DNA from: Myrica gale
Lineage: Eukaryota > Streptophyta > Magnoliopsida > Fagales > Myricaceae
Direction: 5' to 3'
Assembly: GCA_963930655.1 (NCBI GenBank)
Contig: OZ005611.1
Coordinates: 22,679,001 to 22,743,000 of the forward strand
Length of the DNA stretch: 64,000 bases
Positions 38,226-49,886 of this stretch are shown here, piece after piece (positions within the stretch are counted from its first letter, which is position 1; the number at the start of each line of letters is the position of its first letter). The notes below the pieces were generated by a model. That model had not been told where the DNA came from. It searched no databases and saw nothing but the letters and a program-made list of their open reading frames with translations. The position numbers and the translations under genes are program-made.

Positions 38226-41200
38226 TCACTTACTAGATGAGTTTGCTAAACGTTCCTGGAGCTGAAGACAAAGTTCTGACATTTTGGAGAGCAACTTGCA
38301 TTGTTGGTCTCGTGACATTAATGACTGAGATGTCATCTGCTGATCTGGGTCGCAAAGCAGTTGTTTGAGCTGATAGCATAGCATTGCAGCTTCCTGGTCA
38401 CTGGCACATGTTTCAGCAATAAATAGGAGCAGTTTACAGCTTTCATCTTTAGATGGTGATAGATGAGGTGGAACAGGGGGGACAAGAAAAGGGTGATGAA
38501 GCAGCTGAGGAATTCTCCACCTTTCATTGCGATCCCATGAGAGACACTTCTTCATGAGATCGAGAAGCCAGGGGTTAGAAACTGGTCCGTATGTTATCTC
38601 ATGGTTTGGATCTGTTATAACTTTGAACTTTGCCCAAAATGTCTTGTACTCTGAAAAGGGGGTCCTCCCGTATACCATTTGATAAAGGATGCAACCAAGG
38701 GACCAGATGTCTGATGGGCGACCACATTTTATGGTGTTTCCATTTGCATCATTTTCATTGCACATAAATGCCTCTGGAGACATGTAACTTAGTGTACCCA
38801 CCTGCAGTAGCATGTATGAGAACTTAGAGAAGAGTATTCAGAATGGGAAGCATTCTGCTTTATCTGGTCATATAACAGTGCAGCATATCAGGTTGAATAA
38901 GTTATGGTGTTAAATGCCAATAACAGTGTTCTTTGTGGATGTAGATAAAGTCCAGGGTGTTTTGATGTTTAAAGCAAAACAGCGCACTCAGAATTATGTC
39001 AATAATGCTTACCTAATTATTGAAAAACAATTGCCCAAGTTGGAACCTCGCATTCAGGTTTTAATGATCCTCGGTATCAGTTATAATGAGAATAGTCTTC
39101 TATAGTAAAACACATAGCTTGGGAATAAGGTTCTCATTGATCTTTTTTTCTGTTTTTGGTCAAAACCCCAACTAAATCAAACAATATAAAAATATAGAAC
39201 ACCAACAAGAACATAAAATTTCTTTAACACTGCGACTTCTCAAAATCTGCAAATTTCTGCTCAATATCTAGTTTGGTCAGAAGTAAAAATATCTATAAAA
39301 ATTTAGATAACTTCAAGACTGAATACTTGGCAACCTTAGAATTTAGCTAAACCAACCATAGTCAGCAGCACAGAGGAATACCGATGACGTCAACCAATAT
39401 GCATGTGTTCAGCCAAAAAAAACACAAACATTGCAATGCACCAGTTGCTGCACTATAAAGGTGGCTATATAGTCAGTAGCACAAACGGGCATAAACTCAA
39501 AGAGAGATGTACCCTACCAGTAGGGACAAACAACAAATTACCTGTGAATCCCTTTGGATGTTGGTGGTATCACTCATTATAGCTTTGGCAATACCAAAAT
39601 CAATTAGCTTTAGCGAACCCTTGACCAGAAGGAAATTGGCTGGCTTTAGATCAGAGTGCACTATACGTTCCTCATGAATAGTGTTGACTGCTTGGAGAAT
39701 TTGCTGCCAAGTATTCAACACAACCACTTAAGTTACATATTCAGAACAATCAACAATCAGCAAGATTACTTTGTTCCACCGGAAGTGAACTACTTAACGT
39801 TCACAGGACTTATAGTGGTGTTTGAGTGCTAAAATTTTGGGGCATGAGAGTTGGAGAAAAAGTGAGGAGAGAGAATATTTGAATGAATATTATAGTGAAA
39901 AAAATGATTTAATGGGGGGAGAGAGATTATTTTGTAGTTTTTTTAATTAGGCCAAAATTTTGGAGGGATCAAAATTTTGGCACTCAAACACTTGAATCTT
40001 AGGGAACATATGCCTCACTCCTTGGCACCAAGTGAACTAAATTGATGATATACTTATTTGGAACTCAACAAGGAAAATAAACCCACAATCAGCAAACTTC
40101 CTAGAAACTGAAGGCAACTTAAAACCCCTTGTGCCCCATAAGACATGTTAAAGAAAAGATGCTAAAACAAATACAGAGAACTAAGTGCCAAATTGCAGAT
40201 TGAACATTATGAATTGATTCAACTTCAATAAGACATCAAAACACCTGGCTGGAAAAACATAACAGTAAGGGAGTTACTTAAAAGTAAGATCCAGATCTCC
40301 TCAATGAACACAGATACAGAAAGACAGAGAGACCAAGAGAGAGAGAGAGGGAGGGAGGGAGAGTGATATTCAACCTAAATGAAAAATTTGCAGCAGATAG
40401 ACTATGGAGTATGTGTTTTCATTTTAGGGCTATCACAAAATAGACTGGCTTAAAATCTGAAGCATTTATCTAGTTGAGCACTGCCTTTTTTGGAATTTGA
40501 ATTCGCCTTCTAGAAATTTAAACTCTCCTTTCTCGGTCCATAAGGACTTATGAAAATATGTGCTATTTTGAAACCTTCATCAACAACTACAAAGGGAGTA
40601 CCAATGAATGTAAGGTGTAATTGAGAACCTGCCAGTAGAAGCGGAGCCAGTTCTCATCTATGGACTGATTGGAACCCTCTATTTCCTTCCACTTCTGAGA
40701 TAGCATGTGTGCCAAGTCAATTTCCCCATATTCAAGTACCATGTATATACACCCATCATCCTTGACTCTGCCATCTTTATTACTCATGCAGCCATTCATC
40801 ACTTCCTGAAGCAAAGCCTTATCTGTGACCTAAGAGCAACAGGGAGTGTTGGTATAACTCAAGTATAAAAAAAGGACAAATCAGACTGAAAAACAGTTTT
40901 GTTTCACTCCTGCCCTTGTAAAGACCATTTTTTTGCCATGTGAAGTTCACTTATTAGGCCTTTTGAAGGAGCTTAGCTGGCTTTTCCTTCAGGGTATAAT
41001 AATTGTGCCTACAGAGCAACGTGCAAAGTTTTTGACATCACAGTTACAAAGAGATAACCCAGTAGGATTCCAAGGTTTAGCCAAGAGGCTGTACTAATAG
41101 CTTATGCTCAGAATAAAGTGTTGATCACAAGATGACCTAAAGCGGCCACATGGACATTTGGTTTTAGAGGACTGCTTTATGTGATAGACTGATACAGCTA

Positions 41201-43766
41201 ATCCAGTTTGCTGAAAAGTAATGAGTTGTGAATTGTGATAATTTTGAAATTTTAAGTTGAAAATGAGTACCTCGTAGTCAATAAGCTGTATAATGTTGTC
41301 TTTTCCTTTCAACTTGTTCAAATACTCAATTTCTTGACAGAAACCAAATGCAGTGGCATAATCCCGACCTTTGAGTTTGATTTTTTTTAATGCATAGATT
41401 CTACAGTCTGCTGAAATGACTTTGTGGACTTCACTGCTTCCTCCACTACCAATCTTTCCAAGCCTTTGATAGAGCTTGCCGTTAACTTTAAAGAACAAGT
41501 CAGGATCATAATTCCTTTTACGAGGAGCTGAAGTGCCTTTCCCACTTGCAACCCTCTCTTGTTTTTCTGATTTGGAAGGCTCCAACTTCACATCTAAAGA
41601 TGAGTTTTGGGACATGGGAGCCTGAGATTGGACATTCGTAACATCGCCAGCATATCCTTTCACTTTATTTGACTTATCATCTGGAAGAGAAGGATTTCCT
41701 GGCATGTTACTTTCCTTCTGTACTCTGCCTCGTTGCTCCTTAGATGGGTCATATTCCCTGACTTCCATTAGGATATCAACAGCAGAGTTAGAATCTTTAG
41801 CTGCAACAGATTTTTGGCCAATTAGCATTCTATTTGCATCCTTTGTGGAAGGATTTGACAGCTGCACCATATTCCCCTGACTTACACATGAAGAATCAGG
41901 ATTAAAACCTCCCAAAGGTTCTACTGCCACATGAGAACTGCTGTCCCGATGCAAATGAGAGCTACACGTTGTTATATTAAGCATGGGTGCTGAAGTTGAA
42001 TGGACAGATGTTGTGGTAGCATTCGACGGCCCAACAACTGAAGACTGAGTAGTGGGATGGCTTAAGAAGTTTCTGAACTGGTGCAGCTGATCCTGAACAG
42101 CTGTGGTTCTCTTTGCCAACAAAGAAGCAATCCCTCCATCAGACCTCAAACTAATTTCAGACTCTGTGTTCTGGAAATTCCGTTGCCTCGAGTCTGGATT
42201 AACAATGGTCGATGCCTCGACTTGATTGCTCGTCATCCAGTCCATTTCTGTCAATGTAAGTGAACCCATATGAGATGATAAGTTCTCCAATCCAGTGGCC
42301 ATGCCATCATCGGCCCCTGCATGTGAAAGAGGAGAACTATACATTGGGGTGCATGGTGACAAACTGAAGAATTATACAGCGTAAGCAATAATTCAGATAT
42401 CTTTGTCACAATGTCACCCAGAAAGCTGCCAAAAATGCAGTAAACGCAAAAACAAGTTCTTAGGAATTTATAAAACAGAAGACACCAAAAATTACCCTGG
42501 GAAACAGCATTGCTTCCATCAGAAACTGGGACTTTTTTCTCACTATCAGTTTGTTCATGCTCTCCACGTAACAAAAGCATTGGTTTTTCATCCTTACAAC
42601 CGGTAATGGGGTGATCTCTCTGTGCATCAAATGCATTAAAGCTCCCATCAAAGGTTTTGGTAATAGTGCCTGAAAGGGAAGGTGGAGTAATCAATGCATC
42701 TTCTCGAGTCTCCCCTAGAACAGTGGCTGTATTCTTAGTTGCGGCAACTGAATCCTTTGCCATGTGACCACTTAACAATACCACATCCTGAGACTTCTTA
42801 GCATCTACTGAAGGATCCACATTAGAAGCCGGACTTCTTGACACTTCTCTTTTTGAAACCAATATGCGCCTAGGCCTAAAAATATCGGACTGCCCAGTAC
42901 CTGAAACATCCTCAGAAATGGTTGAAAAATGTTGAGTTTGTCGATGCATCAAACCAAAGAATCATACGAATTGTTCAAAGCTTATACAACACTGAAAATG
43001 AACCTCCAATCCTTATTCACCTTCAGACAAAAAGGTGGAGGAAGTATCTTTTTAGCAGAATTACAGGAGCAGATACAGCCGTTAACCTTGTGAATCATCT
43101 AGTAACTTGCAAAGCTTTTAATGCATAGTCTTCACTTGAAAATTTTCAAACAAAGAAGTCGCTTCAAAAATACCGCAAATGTGAAACCCTAAAACATTCA
43201 CTTACCCACAGTTATCTACCTTTTAGAGCATAGATAGCAATCACTACGAGAAAACCCATACTTTGAGTTCGAACGTAACTTAACAACCCCCCCCCCCCCC
43301 CCCAAAAAAAAAAAACGGCCCAAACAAAAATATGCCTTAAGTTACTAGACTCTCCAGTAATAACACTTAAGAGACACTACACTGAAGTTGCTAACCAGAA
43401 AATTTGTTTGTTAGATTCGTTGGAAAAAAAAACGCGTCCAAAGAAACCTATAGGTTTTAAATTTTCAGTGAAGGATAGTGCATGTAAATATAGAACATAA
43501 AACAAACTCTAAATCGAGCTTGAAATTGATTGGCCCCGAAGATCCCCAATTCTACACATTATTTCAACAATTAGTCCTGGAGATACATGTAGCAGGATAG
43601 CGATACCAAGTGGGCGATGGCGCTTGAAGGCGGCCTTAACATGCTGGAGGAAGTCCGGTGGGGAAGACGATGACGATGAAGACGTCGTATCAGTTGGCTT
43701 CAAGGAGGTACGGATCAGATTCCTCGCTGGCCCAGGTGGGACCGGAAGGTTAGCCTCCTTGTCCAT
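38226..43766 (-). CDS. MPS1: dual-specificity checkpoint kinase MPS1 (TTK-like)
   Basis: Six exons on the minus strand: 43766-43607, 42900-42496, 42316-41271, 40829-40629, 39703-39542 and 38801-38226, in frame for 849 aa. The N-terminal 460 residues are low-complexity and Ser-rich. The kinase domain spans about 471-770: P-loop GSGGSSEV (478-485), the ALKK lysine (about 499), catalytic loop HSDLKPAN (620-627, HSD in place of HRD, as in the MPS1 family), DFG (639-641), [10 protein letters not shown], and [23 protein letters not shown]1 phosphorylates kinetochore proteins and drives the spindle checkpoint. The exon 3 acceptor must be the site at 42317-42318: the more upstream AG before 42363 gives the wrong frame, although the sequence between them is open in the kinase frame. 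The C-terminal tail after PFLVPPVPP is Gln- and Leu-rich. Confidence 0.93.
39818..39991. mobile_element. GTGTTTGAG-family MITE in an MPS1 intron
   Basis: 174 bp. Left end GTGTTTGAGTGCTAAAATTTTG, given here in two parts as GTGTTTGAGTGC and TAAAATTTTG. The reverse complement of the right end has the same sequence with a single mismatch (GCC for GCT). The interior carries GGAGAAAAAGTGAGGAGAGA and TATTATAGTGAAAAAAATGA, matching the copies at 15745 and 60122. It lies in the intron between exons 4 and 5. Confidence 0.7.
40330..40362. repeat. GA-rich simple repeat
   Basis: A (GA)n tract grading into GGGA repeats inside an MPS1 intron. Confidence 0.7.
43287..43315 (+). repeat. poly(C)17-poly(A)12 junction
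   Basis: Seventeen C followed by twelve A in MPS1 intron 1. It has the same layout as the tracts at 16825 and 63562. Confidence 0.9.
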
Positions 43767-44300
43767 GGCCGGATCTCAACGGCATTTCGATAGGGGATGA
43801 AGGGCGAGATTCAGATGGGGATATTGAAAAATAGGAATATGATACAGAAAGGGCAGGAAAAGGATTCAGATTCGGGTTCGATAATGCTTCATGGGTGCGA
43901 GGGTCTTCGGAGATGGTTCTGGGGGGCGCTCGCGGAGACCCTCTCGGTGAACACCTCACACTATGACTACTCAGTACTCACAGAGAGAATAGCGAGGGAG
44001 AAAAGGTAACAATTTTGAATGGCCTATTGGCGCTCCTGGAGCCATTCACTTTTATAGTATTGGGCCGATATTGGGCTCCATCACTGTTCTATTACCTTAA
44101 GGTTCTTCCCACGGGCCCGACCAGAACATTTGGCAATTGGACCTCTACAGTCCATGGTTAATGGTTCTTAAGGGAGTGTTAGGCCCATAAATTTTTTTGT
44201 TCTTTGCAAGTTATCTTAATGGGTCTCAAGTGAGCGCTAGGCCCAATATATGGCCCTGGCACACCGTCCGTTAGCCACACCTTAAGGCCTTTACATCACA
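43767..44300 (-). promoter_or_regulatory. MPS1 leader and promoter with clustered site II elements
   Basis: Upstream of the MPS1 start codon lie four site II-type elements: TGGGCC at 44061-44066, GGGCCC at 44113-44118, GGCCCA at 44182-44187 and GGCCCA at 44240-44245. Such elements bind TCP factors and are common in promoters of proliferation genes, which fits a mitotic kinase. A 69-codon open frame (43959-43750, minus) begins in the presumed leader and overlaps the MPS1 start codon in another frame. Confidence 0.5.
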
Positions 44301-47300
44301 TCCAAGCTCGAGGAGCCCAATCTCAATGTCACCGACATTAGTTATTGACGATTCAGCCCTCGAGCTGCTCCGGGCAATGGGCATAGCTATGTAATGCTTT
44401 AATTCTCTCTGGGTTTTTTTTTTCCTCCCCCGCTGTATATTCAGTATTCTGTATTCAGCTCCATAATGCTTTCGGGGGCCATGTTTCTCCCCCAAGGAAT
44501 TGAAGATTTTCTTTTATCCTTTTGGAACTTTGGAGCAAATATCTATGAATTTTATTGAGGACCTCCCACAAATAAACGTGTATTCAATATGGCCCCACAT
44601 TTACCCTCATTTTGCAAGGGGCCTTATAAAATGAAAGTCTCGGCTCTTCTTCATACTTAAATTACAATGAAGTGTCGAGAGTTAGATTATGATCTTCTCT
44701 AATTTGTTGTTTAAATTAGATGCTCTAATTCAGAGATAGAAAGACACAACATACATTCAATGTTATAAGATCCACATGTTGTGCCTATTTCTTTCTAATT
44801 TCAGATAGTAAATTGAAAAGGATCATGATCTATCATGAACAACTCCATTTGTTTTCTCACTAGGGGAAATTCATGCACTTGATCTTCAAGAACTCTATGT
44901 GGTTTGTTTGAAGTTATGAGCCCTTACAGGGGGTGTTATTATATCACTTTGAGATTATTTTTAAAAGGGTCTGAGCTTTTTGGATTCATGATGTTTACTA
45001 GTAGCCTAAGCTCATTTAAAATTCAAACAGGTCAGTGTAGTGTGTATACTGCCTTATAACCGATATATTCCTTTCTAACAGCCATAATCAAAAGCTTCTT
45101 TTCTTTTTTTTACTAACAAATGTGAGACAATAATCTTTTTACAAAGCCTGGACTTTCACTTTCCCAACGAATATGTAATAAATATCACACAAAAAGCTTC
45201 TTCCATAGCAAATTCTAAATAAAAAAAAAACATTTTCCTTTATTTTTTCATGTGGAATTTGGAATATTACCCACTTACTTGGTGAATGGTTTGTGGGGAT
45301 TAAAGTACGTGGCAGATGGGATCCGCCTGTAAAGGAATCAATCAAAGCAGCCTTTGCCCATAAAAGCACCATTATAGTGCAATTACTGTATTCCTTAATT
45401 TCTGTGCTATGCACCAACCCCCAGAAAAATACCACCTTGGCCTTGGGACGGGTAACCCGGCCTTGTTTCTCTGGTGTAACCCACCGCACCATTAATTGCT
45501 GTTGGAGTTCGAGTCATGATAATAAAAAAAATAAAAAATACAAATTTCAATTTCAGGCTTCATGTGGAGAAGAGGAGAGAGAGAAAAAAATTAAAAAAAA
45601 AAAGAAGGCAGCCGGATAACTTTGCTTGTTCTCCCCGGGGATGTTCGGTTTTTTAACATTCTCAGAATTTTTTGAATTTTGAAAATACACAAATCGAATA
45701 TATTTTTTAACATCACCTGAAAATACTACCCAACCGAACTTCCTCTGAATTAAGACCGCTTACATTAAATGCGTAATTGTCGAACAGCATTCGCGGCTCA
45801 AAGTCAGGGCTTAGGAGATGGAAACGATCCCCGTTTTCAGGCCCATTGAGGGAAAACTCTCAGTACTTCAGGCCCTGTTATGCTAAACGGCCTCGTTTGG
45901 ATACGCCATACAGATTTCATTGAAATTTTGTGAATGTTAAGTTTGTTTTTCACCATCCAAAGATGAGCTAAATTTCTTGCAATTATACCGACATGGGGGT
46001 CGGAATCTATTGTTGATGGCTGACTACTCGGGTCTGACTTACGAGACTCAAAGTGGACAAATCACGTTCAAGACTTTTATGGTATTCTGATAAAAAAAAA
46101 ACTTATGGTACTCTCGAAATATCTCTAAATTCTTTTATAACTCACGCTTTTAATCCAAACATATTTTGTTTTTGTAAAAAAATTTCTTATGTCACAAAGC
46201 ATTTGTTTATTAAAGAAACTTGTTGTAAAATAGAAGGTATGATTCATATCATGCACTGAGTTCGACCATACTTGTTCAGCTTGGTTGCATTACAGGACTT
46301 AACGTTATGATAAACTCAAGACACATATAACGGATTCTTACCACATGCATAAATTGAACCGTGAGTTTTGTCATCGTGGATAGTAGAACCAAGCTCAGTT
46401 AGCTAACTGATAGCATCTCTAACCCCGTAATAAGAAGAAATAATTAATTTTATAACATAGACTTATTGAAATATTCTTCCTTGAACACTTGGACTAATTA
46501 ACAAACTAAATATATCACAAGAAGAAGTAATTTAGAAAAAAAAAAAAAAAAACAAGAAGAAGTAAATTTGCCTACTCGTTTTTAGAAAGAGAGGCAAGAC
46601 CTTTTCTCTAAAAACTCTCCCCTCCCCAGCATGTTCCCCTCCTCTCTGGTCTCTGGTTTCGGCAGCATGTGGAGCTCTGGTTCCTCTCGCCTCTCTCTCT
46701 CATCCCGACCTAGCCTCTTGTGACCGAGATCTGCTTTCTTTTTTTCCCCATTTGAGGCTCTTTTTTGTCTCTTTTCCGGCGACTTTGGGCATCTGATCTT
46801 GGCTTTTTAAGTGGTCTTCGGTGGCCACGCTCCTCTAGGCTTGCGTATTCTTCTCTCGGCACTCCGCCGCCGATCTGTCGGCGCATGTCGTCCCACGCAC
46901 GTCCTGCGCATGCGTGGATCATGCGTGTCAGTTCCTCCCTTCATCTTTTTGGTTTGGTTTTGGTGGTTTTCAGAGGTCACGCGCCCCGTGACTCTCTTCA
47001 ACGTCTCCTGGTGGCCTGATCTGCACCCGTTCAACGTTACTCCTCCGCTCCTCTTGCCTGCTCCGCCGCCTCGGTTGGGTGTTTTATTTTTTATTTCTTT
47101 TGTTGTCTTTTATTTCTGCTTGGCGGGTTTTGGGCCTGGTGCACCTTGTAACACCGTTAAGCTATGCTCGTTGGGACGTGATCTCCTTGGAGCCTTGGAG
47201 GGTCTAGTTCAGCTGCTAGAATAAATCCGGCTATATTTTGATCCTCCATGATGAATATACATATATCCGTTTATTTCCAAAAAAAACCTAAACTAAACAT

Positions 47301-47877
47301 ATCACAAAAATAATTCATATAAAGAAATAAATGGTCTCGCACTTACCGAAAGAAATTTTTTTTAAAGGATAAATGTCTGACGAACGGCAAATAACACTCC
47401 TCAGTTAAAAGCATCACAACCATCCCACGTCATACTGAGAGCGATTTTATCACTCTGTCCTACACCTAGTGGATTCTGGATGTATATTACTGGGCAATAA
47501 ATATAGTCCCATATCGCATATTAATGAGTGGGACCATATCTCTTTCTTTCTCCCAGCCTACTACCAATCCGGATTCCAGTAGGCAGTAACATCTGTTTGC
47601 ATTTCAACGGTCGGATGCGCATCATTAGCATGTCTTACTCAGAGCGTTTTAATATATAAAGCAAAGTCTGTACATGTCAAAAGATTAAGAGCCCCACAAG
47701 TCCCTAAGATCCACATCAACTTTCCACAAAGGGGAGCTCCTCTTCAACCCCCTCTCCCCACAGCAGCTTCAGTTCATATCTATAAAGCATCTCAGATGAT
47801 GTTCTGATGGGCTGAAACAATTTAACAGAAAAAACTCGCCATTTGTTTTGCTCAGATACGCCATTGATAGATTATAG
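44301..47877. other. intergenic region with a retro-insertion
   Basis: No gene recognised. About 44660-44860 holds weakly palindromic AT-rich sequence with GGATCATGATCTATCATG, a word that recurs near 54645-54665. The main resolved feature is the GC-rich insertion at 46521-47289. The last few hundred bases are presumably the promoter and leader of the zinc-finger gene. Confidence 0.5.
46521..47289 (+). mobile_element. non-LTR retroelement-like insertion with poly(A) tail and target duplication
   Basis: A markedly GC-richer block of about 770 bp with a short A tract at its 3' end (47279-47287). It is flanked by a direct repeat: AACTAAATATATCACAA (46504-46520) before and AACTAAACATATCACAA (47291-47307) after, 17 bp with one mismatch. 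Poly(A) plus a long target duplication indicates target-primed reverse transcription (a truncated LINE, SINE or retrocopy). No reverse transcriptase or known gene is recognisable inside. A smaller doublet, ACAAGAAGAAGTAA flanking an A tract, sits at its 5' edge (about 46518-46565). Confidence 0.65.
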
Positions 47878-47889
47878 ATGTCGGTCTCA

Positions 47890-49436
47890 ATGGCTAGGCC
47901 CAAAAACCAGTCAACACATATCAAGCTTGTCTACCAAAACCAAAACCACCGGCCCCTAAAATCCGAGAAAGCACCCTCTTGGTCAGCTATAAGAGGCCTA
48001 TTGACCTGCAGAGATCTGCAAACCCAGCCTCTGCAACTTCAACCGCAGAAGCAACAGCAACAAAAGAGACAACAACCGAAAGAGCAGCAGCAGCAGCAGC
48101 AGCAACCACGAGAGCAAGCAGTGGAGGGGAGTGCCAAAAAATGCAAGAAAATGAAGTGCTCTGGCTCACTCTGTAGCAACACAAAGGTCATGCACAGACC
48201 GGAAACAGGATCTCCGGTAGTCCACAAGAAAAGGGCCTCAATGGGTTCGAGTAGCAACGATGCTTCTACCAGATCCATAAAAGCTCCTCTGCATGAACTC
48301 AATGGGGTTGTGTCATCTGCTACTTCATTTTCTGCATCTTCCAATTCTTCCATTAGTGGGTCTTTTAGAGGAATGCCTTTCAGTAGGTTCTCTGGCTGCT
48401 ATGAATGTAGAATGGTGGTAGATCCTGTACTTGGTTTCGCCAGAGACCCTTCTCTCAGGAGCAGCATCTGTTCTTGCCCTGAATGTGGTGAGATCTTCAC
48501 GAAAGCTGAAAATTTGGAGCTTCATCAGGCTGTTAGGCATGCAGGTATTTTACTCCACTTGTTCACTCCTCTCTAATTCCCTATCCAGCGTAAAAAATTG
48601 TCATTGTAATTTTATTTTTCTACCATTTTTTCGTGAAAGGAATATTAGACATCTTGTCTCAAGTGCTCTCTCACACTTAATGCATCATCTCTCTCATTTT
48701 GCTTACTTTTCTGCTTGCTCCATTACTTGTAATGTCTCATATTCTCCATATTGATGAACATTACCAATTTCTTAATCTCTTTGCCTGGCTTTCAAAATCC
48801 ACAGTATCTGAACTGGGTCCTGAAGACACAAGCAAGAACATAGTGGAGATCATATTCCAGTCAAGCTGGCTAAACAAACAAACTCCCGTCTGCAAAATTG
48901 ACCGCATCCTGAAAGTCCACAACACCCAGAAAACCATCGCCAAATTCGAGGAGTACAGAGACTCCATCAAAGCGAAAGCCGCCAGGCTTCCCAAGAAACA
49001 CCCCCGCTGCATAGCAGACGGCAACGAGCTCCTCAGGTTCCATTGCACCACCTTTGTCTGCTCACTGGGCCTAAACGGTTCCTCCAATCTCTGCAATTCC
49101 ATCCCACAATGCAGCGTATGCAGCATTATAAAGAATGGGTTCAAGATTGCCGGAGAACCAGTCGGACGGGTTGCTGAAAAGGGAATTTTGACAACTGCGA
49201 CAAGTGGGAAGGCGCATGACAAAGCTGGAGTCTCGCCGGAGGATACCAACGACAAGAGGGCAATGCTGGTTTGCCGGGTGATTGCGGGAAGGGTGAACAA
49301 GAACACGGAGGGGAGTGTGGAGGAGTATGACTCAGTTGCTGGGGCTGTGGGGCTCTACTCCAATTTGGACGAGTTGTATGTGTTTAACCCCAAGGCAATT
49401 TTGCCTTGCTTTGTTGTAATCTATCGAGGGTTCTAA
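47890..49436 (+). CDS. plant C2H2 zinc-finger protein with conserved C-terminal domain
   Basis: Two exons, 47890-48544 and 48805-49436, join in frame. An ATG at 47878 would add four residues (432 aa in total, 428 from MARPKNQSTH). The N-terminal half is basic and low-complexity, with a polyglutamine-rich stretch (QQQQKRQQPKEQQQQQQQ) and Ser-rich segments. One C2H2 finger follows, CPECGEIFTKAENLELHQAVRHA, split here as CPECGEIFTKAENLE and LHQAVRHA, with the intron just after its second His. The second exon is a conserved domain (VEIIFQSSWL, CKIDRILKVHNTQKTIAKFE, LLRFHCTTFVCSLG, KAILPCFVVIYRGF). As I recall, this region of the family falls in the ADP-ribosyltransferase/PARP-like fold; I cannot confirm that or activity. 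No member has an assigned role that I know. Confidence 0.85.
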
Positions 49437-49730
49437 TGTATCCTTACCTAACTCTGTTGGCTGGGGAAATTTTCTTGTTTATTAATCTGGATATTTTCTG
49501 TAAAAGGTTCTTGTTCCAATATTTGTTTTTTTGGTGGGAAAGGTTATTTCACGCACGAGCAAGTTTGGAAGTCTAAGCTGCGACTTTAGGGTAAGAAAAA
49601 AAATTGTTATTTTAAAACACGACAAAAATGAGAGACAGGAAATATTCAAGAATTTGGGGTAATAGTCAATAAATTGGTGGCTGGTACTTGGGGAAGTCGA
49701 TTTGGGACCAAAACCAGAGAGGACTGAATG

Positions 49731-49886
49731 CTCTTTCCAAGGTCATTACAGAGCATTAATGGCACATTTGGTGTTGAAATGCACCTTGATATGAGGGGTT
49801 AATTTGTCGAGCCCTTTCCAAGGTCAATACAGAGCATTAGTGGCACATTTGGTGTTGAATTGTACCTTATGCAAGGGTTAATTTGT
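49731..49886 (+). repeat. two-copy tandem repeat of about 76 bp
   Basis: Copy 1 is 49731-49807 and copy 2 is 49812-49886. Both contain CTTTCCAAGGTCA, ACAGAGCATTA, TGGCACATTTGGTGTTGAA and GGTTAATTTGT, with a few substitutions and a short length difference. Confidence 0.85.

Noticed and set aside
39818..39991. Possible miRNA precursor, because the ends form a hairpin
   Set aside because: Multiple copies with the same ends identify it as a MITE.
42251..42952. 233-codon minus-strand frame spanning an MPS1 intron as a single exon
   Set aside because: Its second part translates intron and out-of-frame exon 3 sequence. The spliced model with the acceptor at 42316 restores the MPS1 frame.
46811..47224. 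137-codon open frame in the GC-rich insertion
   Set aside because: Several overlapping frames on both strands are open because the block is GC-rich, and none resembles a known protein.
48761..49306. 181-codon minus-strand frame opposite the zinc-finger exon 2
   Set aside because: Antisense shadow of the conserved coding exon on the plus strand.
49731..49886. Possible CRISPR-like or regulatory repeat array
   Set aside because: Only two ~76-bp copies with no spacers, in a eukaryotic nuclear sequence; a simple tandem duplication.
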